Source: an uncultured Bacteroidales bacterium
GTDB lineage: Bacteria; Bacteroidota; Bacteroidia; Bacteroidales; P3
NCBI GenBank assembly: GCA_947168665.1
Contig: CAMVMX010000014.1
Span: 31,650 to 95,649, forward strand
Direction: 5' to 3'
DNA length: 64,000 nucleotides
In this document: positions 27,238 to 35,400 of the stretch, in pieces
Layout of the letters: each line of letters starts with the position of its first letter
Position numbering within the stretch: the stretch's first letter is position 1
The notes under the pieces: generated by a model
What the model saw: only the letters and a program-made list of their open reading frames with translations
Told to the model about the DNA's origin: nothing
Database searches by the model: none
Translations under genes and position numbers: made by a program

Positions 27238-27732
27238 TTACTGATTATTAATGTTGTTTACATAAATATCTGTAAGGGGATCAAGGGATTTACCTTGTTG
27301 CCGCAATACTTGAGAATAATAAATTGATTCGGGAGCATCACTATACCGTATCAGCACCAGCTGAGGTGTCGACACACGTTTCACTCTTCCCAAAGCCTCC
27401 TCGTCGCCTTTTTCCAAAGCCTCTACAAGCTCCTGTAGCGAAGACTCACTATAATAACAAAGGGTAGGCTCCAAGCGACGGTGGAGAGTTTTATGATAGG
27501 GGAAACGGCTATCGCCAAAGAGATAAAAACAAAGGATGAAGAAAAGGGTGAACGCCCCAATTGCTCCCATGTACATAAAAAGGCTTGAGACTACTGGTTT
27601 CATGTTGTTGCCCAAAAGGAATATCGCACTGCAGACTGCACCAATAAAAACTATTATCCATCCGCTCCAAAGGGGTTTGATGCAGTGGCGTATCTCAGGC
27701 CTGTTATAAATTTCCTGTTTGATATTTTGCAT
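27238..27732 (-). CDS. Small membrane protein of unknown function
   Basis: A 164-aa protein of no recognised family. Two hydrophobic helices lie at about residues 25-45 (WIIVFIGAVCSAIFLLG) and 53-70 (GAIGAFTLFFILCFYLF). A soluble tail follows, with YYSESSLQELVEALEKGDEE and VSTPQLVLIRYSDAPESIYY. Its architecture parallels the gene 4 nt downstream. The downstream gene's start is close enough for translational coupling. Nothing nearby suggests a role. Confidence 0.6.
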   Translation of the reverse strand: MQNIKQEIYNRPEIRHCIKPLWSGWIIVFIGAVCSAIFLLGNNMKPVVSSLFMYMGAIGAFTLFFILCFYLFGDSRFPYHKTLHRRLEPTLCYYSESSLQELVEALEKGDEEALGRVKRVSTPQLVLIRYSDAPESIYYSQVLRQQGKSLDPLTDIYVNNINNQ

Positions 27733-27844
27733 AGATTACTGCTTTAATTTATTGTCAAATACAACTCATGCTGCTCCTCATACTTTTCTCTCTGGAAGAA
27801 AAAGGTCTGCGGAGCTGCCGAAAAGGTGATAACAAAAGCAGTAA

Positions 27845-28216
27845 TCAGAGCCTCAAATTAAGCAGGAAATAGATATAACACCCCGGCACGGCCACGGACT
27901 CCTGCACAGACCCGTCGCACAGGGGAGCAGTGGACCAGCAGAAAGAAAGCTCCCTGCTTCCACCGCAATTGAGACTCTGGACTGGACGTGTAACCCTGCA
28001 TGTGGGTACGGTGGGCTGGCTGTCAACGGCCAGCAAATCTTCCAATCCTATATCTTTCCATTGTGGAATCTCATTGTCGTTTTGGTGTACAACATCCTGC
28101 CGCAAGCCGAAATCAAGGTCAGCCCGCGCCGACGACTCGTTGCCCCACAGCAGTGGTACAAGCACCAGCAAGACCTTCGCTCCCTGCCAAAGGAGATTGC
28201 AGAGAGGATGCTTCAT
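27845..28216 (-). CDS. Small secreted Cys-containing protein of unknown function
   Basis: A 123-aa reading from the ATG at 28216. This start gives a good signal peptide (MKHPLCNLLWQGAKVLLVLV, cleavage near SSARA-D). A longer frame from 28240 has no such advantage. The mature part is about 90 aa, with five cysteines and a hydrophobic C-terminal YIYFLLNLRL. It is not a family I know. It could be a degraded gene, since both strands of this stretch carry open frames; confidence that it is expressed is modest. Confidence 0.4.
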   Translation of the reverse strand: MKHPLCNLLWQGAKVLLVLVPLLWGNESSARADLDFGLRQDVVHQNDNEIPQWKDIGLEDLLAVDSQPTVPTCRVTRPVQSLNCGGSRELSFCWSTAPLCDGSVQESVAVPGCYIYFLLNLRL

Positions 28217-28275
28217 GTGGCGATGCTGGCAACTAATCATGATTCCGACTGTTCAAAAGTGACTTAACAATACGT

Positions 28276-28761
28276 TCATTCGTTTTTTTCCGGGCTGTTC
28301 TGGACACTGTCCTCCCCTTCTTTGCTTCCAAATACACCCAACATCCGCAGCAGATAGAAATACAGGGCGATAAACAGCACACCCAGCATGACATTCCCCA
28401 ACCCTATATAAGAGCGGTCGAGGAAAAGGACAGGCATGAGCATGAGAAGCAGTTTCGAAAGGGCATAAAAATGAAAGCCATTTTTCCGAAGTTTCCACAT
28501 CAAGCAGAGTCCCGCAATGGAGGCTGCATCAAGCACTGCCGAAAGTAAATAGTACCATTGCGGAATGCTGAGCGCCCTTTCGAGGAGTATGCCCCATTGG
28601 TCAGGGACAGCATCGGGATGGGTGTCGTAAAAATCCTTTACCGTAGGGAGAGTCAACCCACTGACAAACTCAGACAGTAGATAGGTGCCCGTCACCACGA
28701 AACTCAACACAAGCAGCACCCTTAATGATTTCTGGTTGACCTCGTATTTTTGTTCGTCCAT
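28276..28761 (-). CDS. Four-helix integral membrane protein, function unknown
   Basis: A 161-aa hydrophobic protein with four predicted membrane helices: VLLVLSFVVTGTYLLSEF, YYLLSAVLDAASIAGLCL, ALSKLLLMLMPVLFL and VMLGVLFIALYFYLLRML. The N-terminus is charged and soluble, and the C-terminal tail is acidic (SKEGEDSVQNSPEKNE). The layout, with a long loop between helices 1 and 2, is of a type seen in many conserved hypothetical proteins of Bacteroidales, but no function is known to me. It is encoded just downstream of pyrF on the same strand with an 86-nt gap. Confidence 0.65.
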   Translation of the reverse strand: MDEQKYEVNQKSLRVLLVLSFVVTGTYLLSEFVSGLTLPTVKDFYDTHPDAVPDQWGILLERALSIPQWYYLLSAVLDAASIAGLCLMWKLRKNGFHFYALSKLLLMLMPVLFLDRSYIGLGNVMLGVLFIALYFYLLRMLGVFGSKEGEDSVQNSPEKNE

Positions 28762-28847
28762 TGTTTGAATGTGTTTGTTGATTGTGATTCTTGATAGGGG
28801 ATTAGTGGCTCAGCTGTTCACCACCTCCACCATTTCACTGAATCAAT

Positions 28848-29669
28848 TCACAGCACTGCCGCCATTTGCCGCTGGAGTTTACATGCCTCTTCCGCTGCAC
28901 GCTCGGCGAAATCCATGCCTGTAGAGGCGTAGATGATTCCGCGTGAGGAGTTGACCAGCAGACCACAGTCGCGGGTCAAGCCGTAGCGGCACACCTCTTC
29001 CAGACTGCCCCCCTGAGCTCCGACTCCGGGGACGAGGAGAAAATTATCAGGGACAATGGCTCTGACCTGTGTCAGCATATCGGCTTTGGTGGCCCCCACC
29101 ACATACATCATATTTTCCTTATTGCCCCATTGCTGGGAAGTTTCCAGCACCTTCTCAAATAGCTTATGCTCGCCGTCGGCAGGGAGAAACTGGAAATCGA
29201 ATGCCCCTTTGTTGGAGGTGAGGGCGAGCAGGATAACCCATTTCCCCTCATAGACCGTAAACGGCTGCACCGAGTCGGCTCCCATATAGGGGGCTACGGT
29301 GAGCGAGTCGAAGTCATAGTCGCCTTGAGGGTCAAGGAACGCTTTGGCATACTGCTGCGATGTGTTGCCGATGTCGCCGCGTTTGGCGTCGGCTATGGTG
29401 AAGGCGGCCTTATCAAGGCTGTGAAGATAGTCCATAGTCTTCTTCAATTGGACCAGCCCCTCGATTCCCATTGCCTCATAGAAGGCCAAATTAGGCTTGT
29501 AGGCCACTGCGTAGTCTATTGTAGCATCAATGATGGCCTTGTTGAACAGAAACACTCCATCGGCTTCGTCGCGCAGGTGCTGAGGCATCTTGTTCTTGTC
29601 CACATCTAATCCCACGCACAGGAAGGAGCGGCGCTTTTGTATGAGGTCAATTAATTCTTGTCGAGTCAT
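28848..29669 (-). CDS. pyrF: Orotidine 5'-phosphate decarboxylase (long, type 2)
   Basis: A 273-aa protein of the longer PyrF subfamily. LCVGLDVDKNKMP binds the phosphate side, TIADAKRGDIGN holds the catalytic Lys96 and Asp pair, and LVPGVGAQGGS and NSSRGIIYAS form the phosphate-binding loops. It makes UMP from OMP, the last step of de novo pyrimidine synthesis. The other pyr genes are not nearby. The ABC ATPase gene lies 28 nt upstream on the same strand, so the two may be cotranscribed. Confidence 0.94.
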   Translation of the reverse strand: MTRQELIDLIQKRRSFLCVGLDVDKNKMPQHLRDEADGVFLFNKAIIDATIDYAVAYKPNLAFYEAMGIEGLVQLKKTMDYLHSLDKAAFTIADAKRGDIGNTSQQYAKAFLDPQGDYDFDSLTVAPYMGADSVQPFTVYEGKWVILLALTSNKGAFDFQFLPADGEHKLFEKVLETSQQWGNKENMMYVVGATKADMLTQVRAIVPDNFLLVPGVGAQGGSLEEVCRYGLTRDCGLLVNSSRGIIYASTGMDFAERAAEEACKLQRQMAAVL

Positions 29670-29697
29670 GATATTAATCTTTTTTGAATGTGTTGTG

Positions 29698-30390
29698 TCA
29701 AATCGTAACTTTATGGAACTTCTCCGTCAACTGTTGGGAAGTGATATGCTCCAAACGGTCGTCGGACACTATGCGCCCGTGGTTGATAATGATGGCGCGG
29801 CTGCACATGGCCTCCACCTCCTGCATGATATGGGTGGAAAGGAGAACCACCTTGTTTTTGCCGGCATTTTTGATCACGGCTCTTATTTCTTCAAGCTGGT
29901 TGGGGTCAAGACCCGTTGTGGGTTCGTCAAGAATCAGCACCTTGGGGTCGTGGATCAATGCCTGTGCCAGACCCACACGCTGGCGGTAACCCTTCGACAG
30001 CTGCCCTATCCGCTTGTTGCTTTCGGGGGTGAGGCCCACCAACTCAATCATCTCTTCGACACGCTGATTACAGTGCTTCATACCATAGACTCCAGCGGCA
30101 AACCGCAGAAACTCGCGCACATACATGTCGGTGTAGAGGGGGTTCTGCTCTGGCAGGTACCCTATCTGGCGACGCACAGCAAGTGGTTCGTCGTAGATGC
30201 TATGCCCACACACTGTGGCCTCACCTTCCGTGGGAGGGATGAAGCATGTCAGGATTTTCATGAGGGTGGACTTGCCGGCACCGTTGGGGCCAAGCAGCCC
30301 TACCACTTCCCCCTCGCGGGCAGCAAAACTGACATCATCCAAAGCTTTCTGCCCGTCGTAGATTTTTGTTATATGACTAACCTGTATCAT
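29698..30390 (-). CDS. ABC transporter ATP-binding protein (GldA-like)
   Basis: A 230-aa ABC ATPase. GPNGAGKST is the Walker A motif (about residues 35-43), then comes LPEQNPLYTDM (Q-loop with the PLY sequence typical of GldA-type ATPases), LSKGYRQRVGLAQAL (signature) and VLILDEPTTGLD (Walker B). LLSTHIMQEVEAMC contains the switch His. It resembles gliding-motility GldA, but the C-terminal extension of about 70 aa found in full-length GldA is missing. No permease gene is adjacent. It energises an exporter of unknown cargo. Confidence 0.88.
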   Translation of the reverse strand: MIQVSHITKIYDGQKALDDVSFAAREGEVVGLLGPNGAGKSTLMKILTCFIPPTEGEATVCGHSIYDEPLAVRRQIGYLPEQNPLYTDMYVREFLRFAAGVYGMKHCNQRVEEMIELVGLTPESNKRIGQLSKGYRQRVGLAQALIHDPKVLILDEPTTGLDPNQLEEIRAVIKNAGKNKVVLLSTHIMQEVEAMCSRAIIINHGRIVSDDRLEHITSQQLTEKFHKVTI

Positions 30391-30508
30391 TCTGTTTCCA
30401 AAATCTGCATTGCCTTACAAACGGCAAAAATCGAATAATAGTATTCCACCGCCCTGCTATTTTTTTTGGTGACGGCGGCTTGGCGATAGGTGATTAGTGA
30501 TTAGTGGC

Positions 30509-31885
30509 TCATCTATTCCCACCCTTCACTGAATCAAGTATTTCCTTAGCCCGCTGCAAAGAGATTCGCTCCCCATCGAGGAAAGCCACCACAAAAGCAT
30601 CCTTAAACCCCTTCTCGCGCACATCTTTCTGATATTGGGCTGCCTGACGGGCTGTTGCAAAACTGCCCGTTGTGTAGCAATAAGTACCCTTTTGGATATA
30701 ATAGCCGTAATCCGTTATGCCTTTAAACTCGCGCGAACCCTCTTTCAGCTCTCTGCTGGCAGTCATAAACTGCACCTTGAACACCACCTCGCCCTGTCTG
30801 GGTTGTGAAGGCTGTGGGCGCTCGGTTTCATCTGTTGCATCCGTAGACTGCGGAGCTGGCGGTTCGGTCGCCTGGGCGGCCACGGGTTCCTCAACCGGGA
30901 GCGGCGGCTCGACATGGGTCTCTGCTGTCGACGGGACGAAAGTGGTAGGCTCATCAGCCCTGGGGGCTTCAGGCGTTTTCTCCTGCGCGGGCTTAGCCGT
31001 TTCGGGTTTGGGCTCTTCCGGCTTGGGCTTCACTGGGGTATTATACTCTTTCTTGGCCTTTTCCTTATAGCCTTTCAAATCAATTTTCAGCTCTTTCGGA
31101 GCTTTCACCCCCTCAACACTGCTCTTGTAAGTCACAAACGCCTTGAAAATACTTGAAACGATTGCCGCCTGTCCCTCATCGGACATCATGTACTGCTCCT
31201 CCTCAGGATTGCTGATAAAGCCCACCTCGGTAAGTACCGCGGGCATAGCCGTCTTGTAAAGCACAAAAATCTCAGCCTGCTTCACTCCCCGGTTGATGGT
31301 CTTGATGGCCGATTTGTACTGGTCCTGTATGAAACCGGCAAAATCAAGACTCTTGTCCAGATAGGCATTCTGGTACATGGCAAACATCACATAGCTTTCA
31401 GGCGAGTTGGGATCAAACCCCTGATAGTCACTATTGTCCTTATAACCTTTTTCGAGCAGAATGTCCGCATTCTCCTTCTTTGCCACCTCCATATTGGCCT
31501 TGCTCTGCGAAAGTCCCATCACATACGTCTCAACCCCCGTAGGCGTGCTGTTAGTCCACGAATTGCAGTGAATGGAGATAAACAAGTCCGCCTTGGCCTT
31601 GTTGGCCAAGCGGGCACGGTCGGCAAGAGTGATGTCCACATCCGTGGTACGGGTATAGATGATAGTCACATCGGGATAGTTGTCCTCAATCAGTTTACCC
31701 AGTTTCAGCGCCATTTGCAACGTAAGCGTTTTTTCCTGCACCCGTCTGCCTACAGCACCCGGTTTGTCGCCGCCGTGGCCCGGATCAATGACCACTGTCC
31801 GCACCTGTCCACCCTGTTTTTTTTGAGAAAAAACAGGACATGTTACACAGGCCACCACAATAAATAGAGCAAATAAGCGTTTCAT
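30509..31885 (-). CDS. N-acetylmuramoyl-L-alanine amidase with C-terminal SPOR domain
   Basis: A 458-aa exported protein. The signal peptide is MKRLFALFIVVACVTCPVFS. The amidase_3 zinc domain covers residues 28-235, with VIDPGHGGDKPG (zinc His), ISIHCNSW (zinc His) and AVLTEVGFISNPEEE (catalytic Glu). A Pro/Lys/Glu-rich linker spans about 250-365. A SPOR-like domain (VVFKVQFMTASRELK..., IQKGTYCYTTGSFATA) binds denuded septal peptidoglycan. It splits septal walls during division. Its promoter faces that of lptD inside a shared palindrome. Confidence 0.93.
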   Translation of the reverse strand: MKRLFALFIVVACVTCPVFSQKKQGGQVRTVVIDPGHGGDKPGAVGRRVQEKTLTLQMALKLGKLIEDNYPDVTIIYTRTTDVDITLADRARLANKAKADLFISIHCNSWTNSTPTGVETYVMGLSQSKANMEVAKKENADILLEKGYKDNSDYQGFDPNSPESYVMFAMYQNAYLDKSLDFAGFIQDQYKSAIKTINRGVKQAEIFVLYKTAMPAVLTEVGFISNPEEEQYMMSDEGQAAIVSSIFKAFVTYKSSVEGVKAPKELKIDLKGYKEKAKKEYNTPVKPKPEEPKPETAKPAQEKTPEAPRADEPTTFVPSTAETHVEPPLPVEEPVAAQATEPPAPQSTDATDETERPQPSQPRQGEVVFKVQFMTASRELKEGSREFKGITDYGYYIQKGTYCYTTGSFATARQAAQYQKDVREKGFKDAFVVAFLDGERISLQRAKEILDSVKGGNR

Positions 31886-31930
31886 TTTCAGTCTTGTATT
31901 TTATTTTTTTATTATTCAGCAAAAAGTTGG

Positions 31931-31938
31931 TATCTTTG
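31931..31938 (+). promoter_or_regulatory. -7 promoter box for lptD
   Basis: TATCTTTG, an exact TAnnTTTG match, lies 50 nt before the lptD ATG. It forms the left arm of a perfect palindrome with the amidase box. Confidence 0.7.
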
Positions 31939-31951
31939 CAAATTCGTTTTG

Positions 31952-31959
31952 CAAAGATA
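31952..31959 (-). promoter_or_regulatory. -7 promoter box for the amidase gene
   Basis: CAAAGATA on the plus strand is TATCTTTG on the minus strand. It lies 66 nt upstream of the amidase ATG at 31885 and faces the lptD box. Confidence 0.65.
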
Positions 31960-31987
31960 CAACGAAAATCGGAAAGCAAGAAGAATT

Positions 31988-34690
31988 ATGCGGAAACTTT
32001 TGAACATCTGCCTGTTAGTCTGTCTCATGGCTCTCCCTGTGGCAGTTGGCGCACAAAACGATTCTGTGCGCCACAACATCGATGTCCCCCTCCGCACACC
32101 TGACACAACTGCCCCCATCCTCACACTGCCCGACTCGCTTCATGCCTTGCCCGACAGCCTCAGCGCCACCCTCGACTCCCTCGACTCCCTAAACCACACC
32201 GCCACCCTTCCCCCTCTTGCCCCCTCGCCCAACGCCCTTTCCAGCATCGTCCACTACAAGGCTGCCGACTCCATAGCCATCGACATCAACAAACGCAAAG
32301 CCCAACTCTACTCCAAAGGTGTTATCGAGTACGACGGCATGGAACTCAAAGCCGATGCCATCCGGGTCGACTTCGACCGCCAAACCCTCCGCGCACAGCC
32401 CGTCACCGACACAGCCGGCAAAATCACCGGCCGCCCCTTCTTCAAACAAGGCGACGACGAATACATGGCCGACACCATCGTCTTCAACTACAACACCCAC
32501 AAAGGCCTCATCTCCGGCGTCATCACCCAGCAGGGCGACGGTTTCCTCCACGGCTCGCGCGTCAAACGCGTCAACGACTCCGTCATGTACCTCAACGGCG
32601 GCCAATACACCACCTGCAACCACGCCCACCCCCATTTTGCCATCAACTTCACCCACTCCAAACTCATCACCGGCGACAAAATCTTCACCGGCCCCGCCTA
32701 CGTCACCATCGAGGACGTTCCCACTCCCCTTGTCCTCCCCTTCGCCTTCTTCCCCATGAGCCACGACCGCACCTCCGGCATCCTCATGCCCTCATACGGC
32801 TGGATGAACAACCGCGGCTACTATCTCAAAGACGGCGGCTACTACCTTGCCATCAACGACCACCTCGACCTCTCCCTCATCGGCGAAATCTACACCAACC
32901 TCAGCTGGGCCGCCGAAGCCCGCAGCAACTACTACGTCCGCTACAAATACAAAGGCGACATCGACATCCGCTACGGAATCACCAAAGAGGGCATCCCCGG
33001 CGACAGCAACACCTTTCACAAATTCAGCGACTTCAAAATCGCCTGGAAACACGACCAAGACTCCAAAGCCAACCCCCGCAGCCGCTTCTCGGCCAACGTC
33101 AACCTCCAAAGCCGCAACTACAACAAAAACACCACCAACCGCAACGACTACTTCAACAGCACCACCACCTCCTCCATCTCCTACACCGCCCAATTAGGCT
33201 CCTCCCTCAACTTCGCCGCCTCCCTGCGCGAGTCCTACAACGCCCAAACCGGCCTCTTCAACCTCAAGCTCCCCTCGCTCTCCCTCAGCTCCACCACTTT
33301 CTACCCCATGCGCCGCAAAGAAGCCGCCGGCAACCTCCGCTGGTACGAAAACCTATCCCTATCCTACACCCTCTCCGCCGACAACAACATCAACGCGCAA
33401 GACTCCGACCTCCTCAAACTCCAAACCCTCCAGCGCATGCAATACGGCGTCCAGCACTCCATCCCCCTCGCCCTCACCCTCAAAGTACTCAAACACTTCA
33501 ACTGGACCAATTCCGCCAGCTACAACGAGCGCTGGCACTGGTCCACCATCCGCAAATCCTTCGACACCGCCACCAACGCCCTCCACATCGACACCGTCCG
33601 CGGCTTCCGCGCCAACCGCGAAGTCAGCTTCAACTCCTCCCTCTCCACCCGCATCTACGGCATGTTCAACTTCAAGTACGGCCCCGTCAAAGCCCTCCGC
33701 CACGTCATTAACCCCTCCGTATCCTTCAGCTACCACCCCGACTTCGGCAACCCCGCACTCGGCTGGTGGCAGTCCTACACCGACAACACAGGCTACGTCC
33801 ACCGCTACTCCATCTTCGAACAAAGCCTCTACGGCGGCCCCGCCGACGGACGCTCCGGCCGCATCAACTTCAGCATCGGCAACAACCTCGAAATGAAAGT
33901 GGCCAACCCCAAAGACACCGTCACCGGCACACGCAAAATCACCCTCCTCGAAAGCCTCAATATCTCCATGAGCTACGACATGGCCCGCGACTCCCTCCGC
34001 TGGTCCGACCTCTCCATCACAGGCCGCACCACCCTCTTCAAAAACCTCGTCATCAACTACTCCAGCTCCTTCAGCCCCTACTATATCGACAGCGAAGGCC
34101 GCAAACACAACCGCTTCATCTGGAACGAACCCGGACAGAAAAAACTGCTCCAGAAAAACAACTCCAACTGGAGCACCCAAATATCCTACAGCATCAACAA
34201 CAACACCTTCAAACCCGAAAAGGAAGGCAAGCCCGCCAAATCCCAAGGCCAGCAAATCGTGGCCCCCATCATGCAGTCCCCCTACAACTACAACCCCTCA
34301 CTCCTCATGGGCACCTACGCCGACTTCTCCATGCCCTGGAACCTCTCGCTCAACTACACCCTCAGCTACGTCAGCACCTACGTCGCCGCACAATACAACT
34401 TCAAAAACGACATCATCCAAACCCTCAGCCTCTCCGCCAATGCCAACCTCACCGAAAACTGGCGCGTAGCCATCTCCACCGGCTACGACTTCGTCAACAG
34501 AGGCCTCTCCTACACCTCCCTCGACATCTATCGCGACCTCCACTGCTGGGAAATGCGCTTCAACTGGGTCCCCTTCGGCTACTACAAAAGCTGGAACTTC
34601 GTCATCAACATCAAAGCCTCCAGCCTCAAAGACGTCAAATACCAAAAGCAACACCCCTACCAAGACAACCAAGGCTACTACTCCTATTGA
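31988..34690 (+). CDS. lptD: LPS-assembly outer-membrane protein LptD
   Basis: A 900-aa protein. I chose the ATG at 31988 because it gives the signal peptide MRKLLNICLLVCLMALPVAVGAQ; the frame is open upstream to 31949 without meaning. An OstA/LptA-like beta-taco domain covers about residues 75-215 (AQLYSKGVIEYDGMELKADA, YMADTIVFNYNTHKGLISGV). A long beta-barrel domain ending in an aromatic strand follows. It places lipopolysaccharide in the outer leaflet together with LptE. Third codon positions are almost all C, the strongest bias in the window, which fits its adjacency to other envelope genes. Confidence 0.93.
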   Translation: MRKLLNICLLVCLMALPVAVGAQNDSVRHNIDVPLRTPDTTAPILTLPDSLHALPDSLSATLDSLDSLNHTATLPPLAPSPNALSSIVHYKAADSIAIDINKRKAQLYSKGVIEYDGMELKADAIRVDFDRQTLRAQPVTDTAGKITGRPFFKQGDDEYMADTIVFNYNTHKGLISGVITQQGDGFLHGSRVKRVNDSVMYLNGGQYTTCNHAHPHFAINFTHSKLITGDKIFTGPAYVTIEDVPTPLVLPFAFFPMSHDRTSGILMPSYGWMNNRGYYLKDGGYYLAINDHLDLSLIGEIYTNLSWAAEARSNYYVRYKYKGDIDIRYGITKEGIPGDSNTFHKFSDFKIAWKHDQDSKANPRSRFSANVNLQSRNYNKNTTNRNDYFNSTTTSSISYTAQLGSSLNFAASLRESYNAQTGLFNLKLPSLSLSSTTFYPMRRKEAAGNLRWYENLSLSYTLSADNNINAQDSDLLKLQTLQRMQYGVQHSIPLALTLKVLKHFNWTNSASYNERWHWSTIRKSFDTATNALHIDTVRGFRANREVSFNSSLSTRIYGMFNFKYGPVKALRHVINPSVSFSYHPDFGNPALGWWQSYTDNTGYVHRYSIFEQSLYGGPADGRSGRINFSIGNNLEMKVANPKDTVTGTRKITLLESLNISMSYDMARDSLRWSDLSITGRTTLFKNLVINYSSSFSPYYIDSEGRKHNRFIWNEPGQKKLLQKNNSNWSTQISYSINNNTFKPEKEGKPAKSQGQQIVAPIMQSPYNYNPSLLMGTYADFSMPWNLSLNYTLSYVSTYVAAQYNFKNDIIQTLSLSANANLTENWRVAISTGYDFVNRGLSYTSLDIYRDLHCWEMRFNWVPFGYYKSWNFVINIKASSLKDVKYQKQHPYQDNQGYYSY

Positions 34691-34730
34691 ATATGTTAAT
34701 GTGTAAATCGAATCTCAATTTTCAACCAGC

Positions 34731-35045
34731 ATGACCGACAAACTATACCATCCCATAGGCGAAGTGGCCCAAATGCTCCAAGTCAACCCCTCCCTCCTGC
34801 GCTACTACGAGACCGAGTTCCCAACCCTCCGTCCCCACAAAAACAAAAAAGGCACCCGCTATTACACCGACAGCGACATCGACCTCCTGCGCCAAATCCT
34901 CCACCTCACACGCGACTGCGGCTACACCCTCGACGGAGCCCGCCAGCAACTACGCCTCGACAACAACCTCGACGACAAAATGCAACTCGTCAACACCCTC
35001 ACCGAAGCCCGCCAGTTCCTTGCCTCCCTCAAAGAGTGCCTCTGA
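34731..35045 (+). CDS. MerR-family transcriptional regulator
   Basis: A 104-aa protein. The N-terminal winged-helix has the MerR pattern: YHPIGEVAQMLQVNPSLLRY, then an arginine/aromatic wing (YYETEFPTLRPHKNKKGTRY). A short helical C-terminus (LLRQILHLTRDCGYTLDGAR and on) replaces the usual effector domain and probably only dimerises. Short MerR proteins of this type are common in Bacteroidota next to envelope or cell-division genes. No cysteine metal-binding loop is present, so it is not a metal sensor. It starts 40 nt after lptD. Confidence 0.85.
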   Translation: MTDKLYHPIGEVAQMLQVNPSLLRYYETEFPTLRPHKNKKGTRYYTDSDIDLLRQILHLTRDCGYTLDGARQQLRLDNNLDDKMQLVNTLTEARQFLASLKECL

Positions 35046-35208
35046 GGCACCGCACACCCCGCAAGCCGACATTCCCTCACAGTGCGCGGCAGCACACCCC
35101 ATCCCCCACCACCCTTTGCCCTATCCCCCCCCCGATTTGTCCCCAGTTTCATTCCAGCATATCTGACAATTTGTTTTACAAAAAAAACAATATGTATGAA
35201 AACATTCG

Positions 35209-35216
35209 TATATTTG
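35209..35216 (+). promoter_or_regulatory. -7 promoter box upstream of the secreted protein
   Basis: TATATTTG matches TAnnTTTG. No -33 TTTG is found at 19-21 nt. It drives the small frame at 35269 and/or the gene at 35401. Confidence 0.5.
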
Positions 35217-35268
35217 CTGCAACACAATAACCACTGCTAACACCATCAAACCATTAACACACAACACC

Positions 35269-35382
35269 ATGAAACAATTCATTTATACCTACAAGTACCC
35301 AATCCTCCTTTCCGGCAAGAATACGAACACAGGGAAGAAATGTGTAGAACCTTCCTCGAAACAAATTTTCCCATTCTATTAG
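35269..35382 (+). CDS. Tiny reading frame, 37 aa, uncertain
   Basis: An ATG frame follows the promoter box and reads MKQFIYTYKYPILLSGKNTN followed by 17 polar residues. It ends 18 nt before the ATG of the secreted protein. It has no recognisable domain. It might be a leader peptide or chance. It is listed because it is the first start codon after the promoter. Confidence 0.25.
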   Translation: MKQFIYTYKYPILLSGKNTNTGKKCVEPSSKQIFPFY

Positions 35383-35400
35383 AATAGCACCACTCATTCC

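Larger units (their letters stand above)
31931..31959. repeat. Perfect inverted repeat containing two opposed promoter boxes
   Basis: TATCTTTGCAAA (31931-31942) and TTTGCAAAGATA (31948-31959) are exact reverse complements separated by TTCGT. Each arm contains a TAnnTTTG element, read in opposite directions. Confidence 0.95.
35046..35400. other. Intergenic region with promoter and a tiny reading frame
   Basis: A 355-nt gap between the MerR gene and the secreted protein. The first 110 nt are C-rich and featureless. A promoter box lies at 35209 and a 37-codon frame at 35269-35382. No terminator is evident after the MerR gene. Confidence 0.5.
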
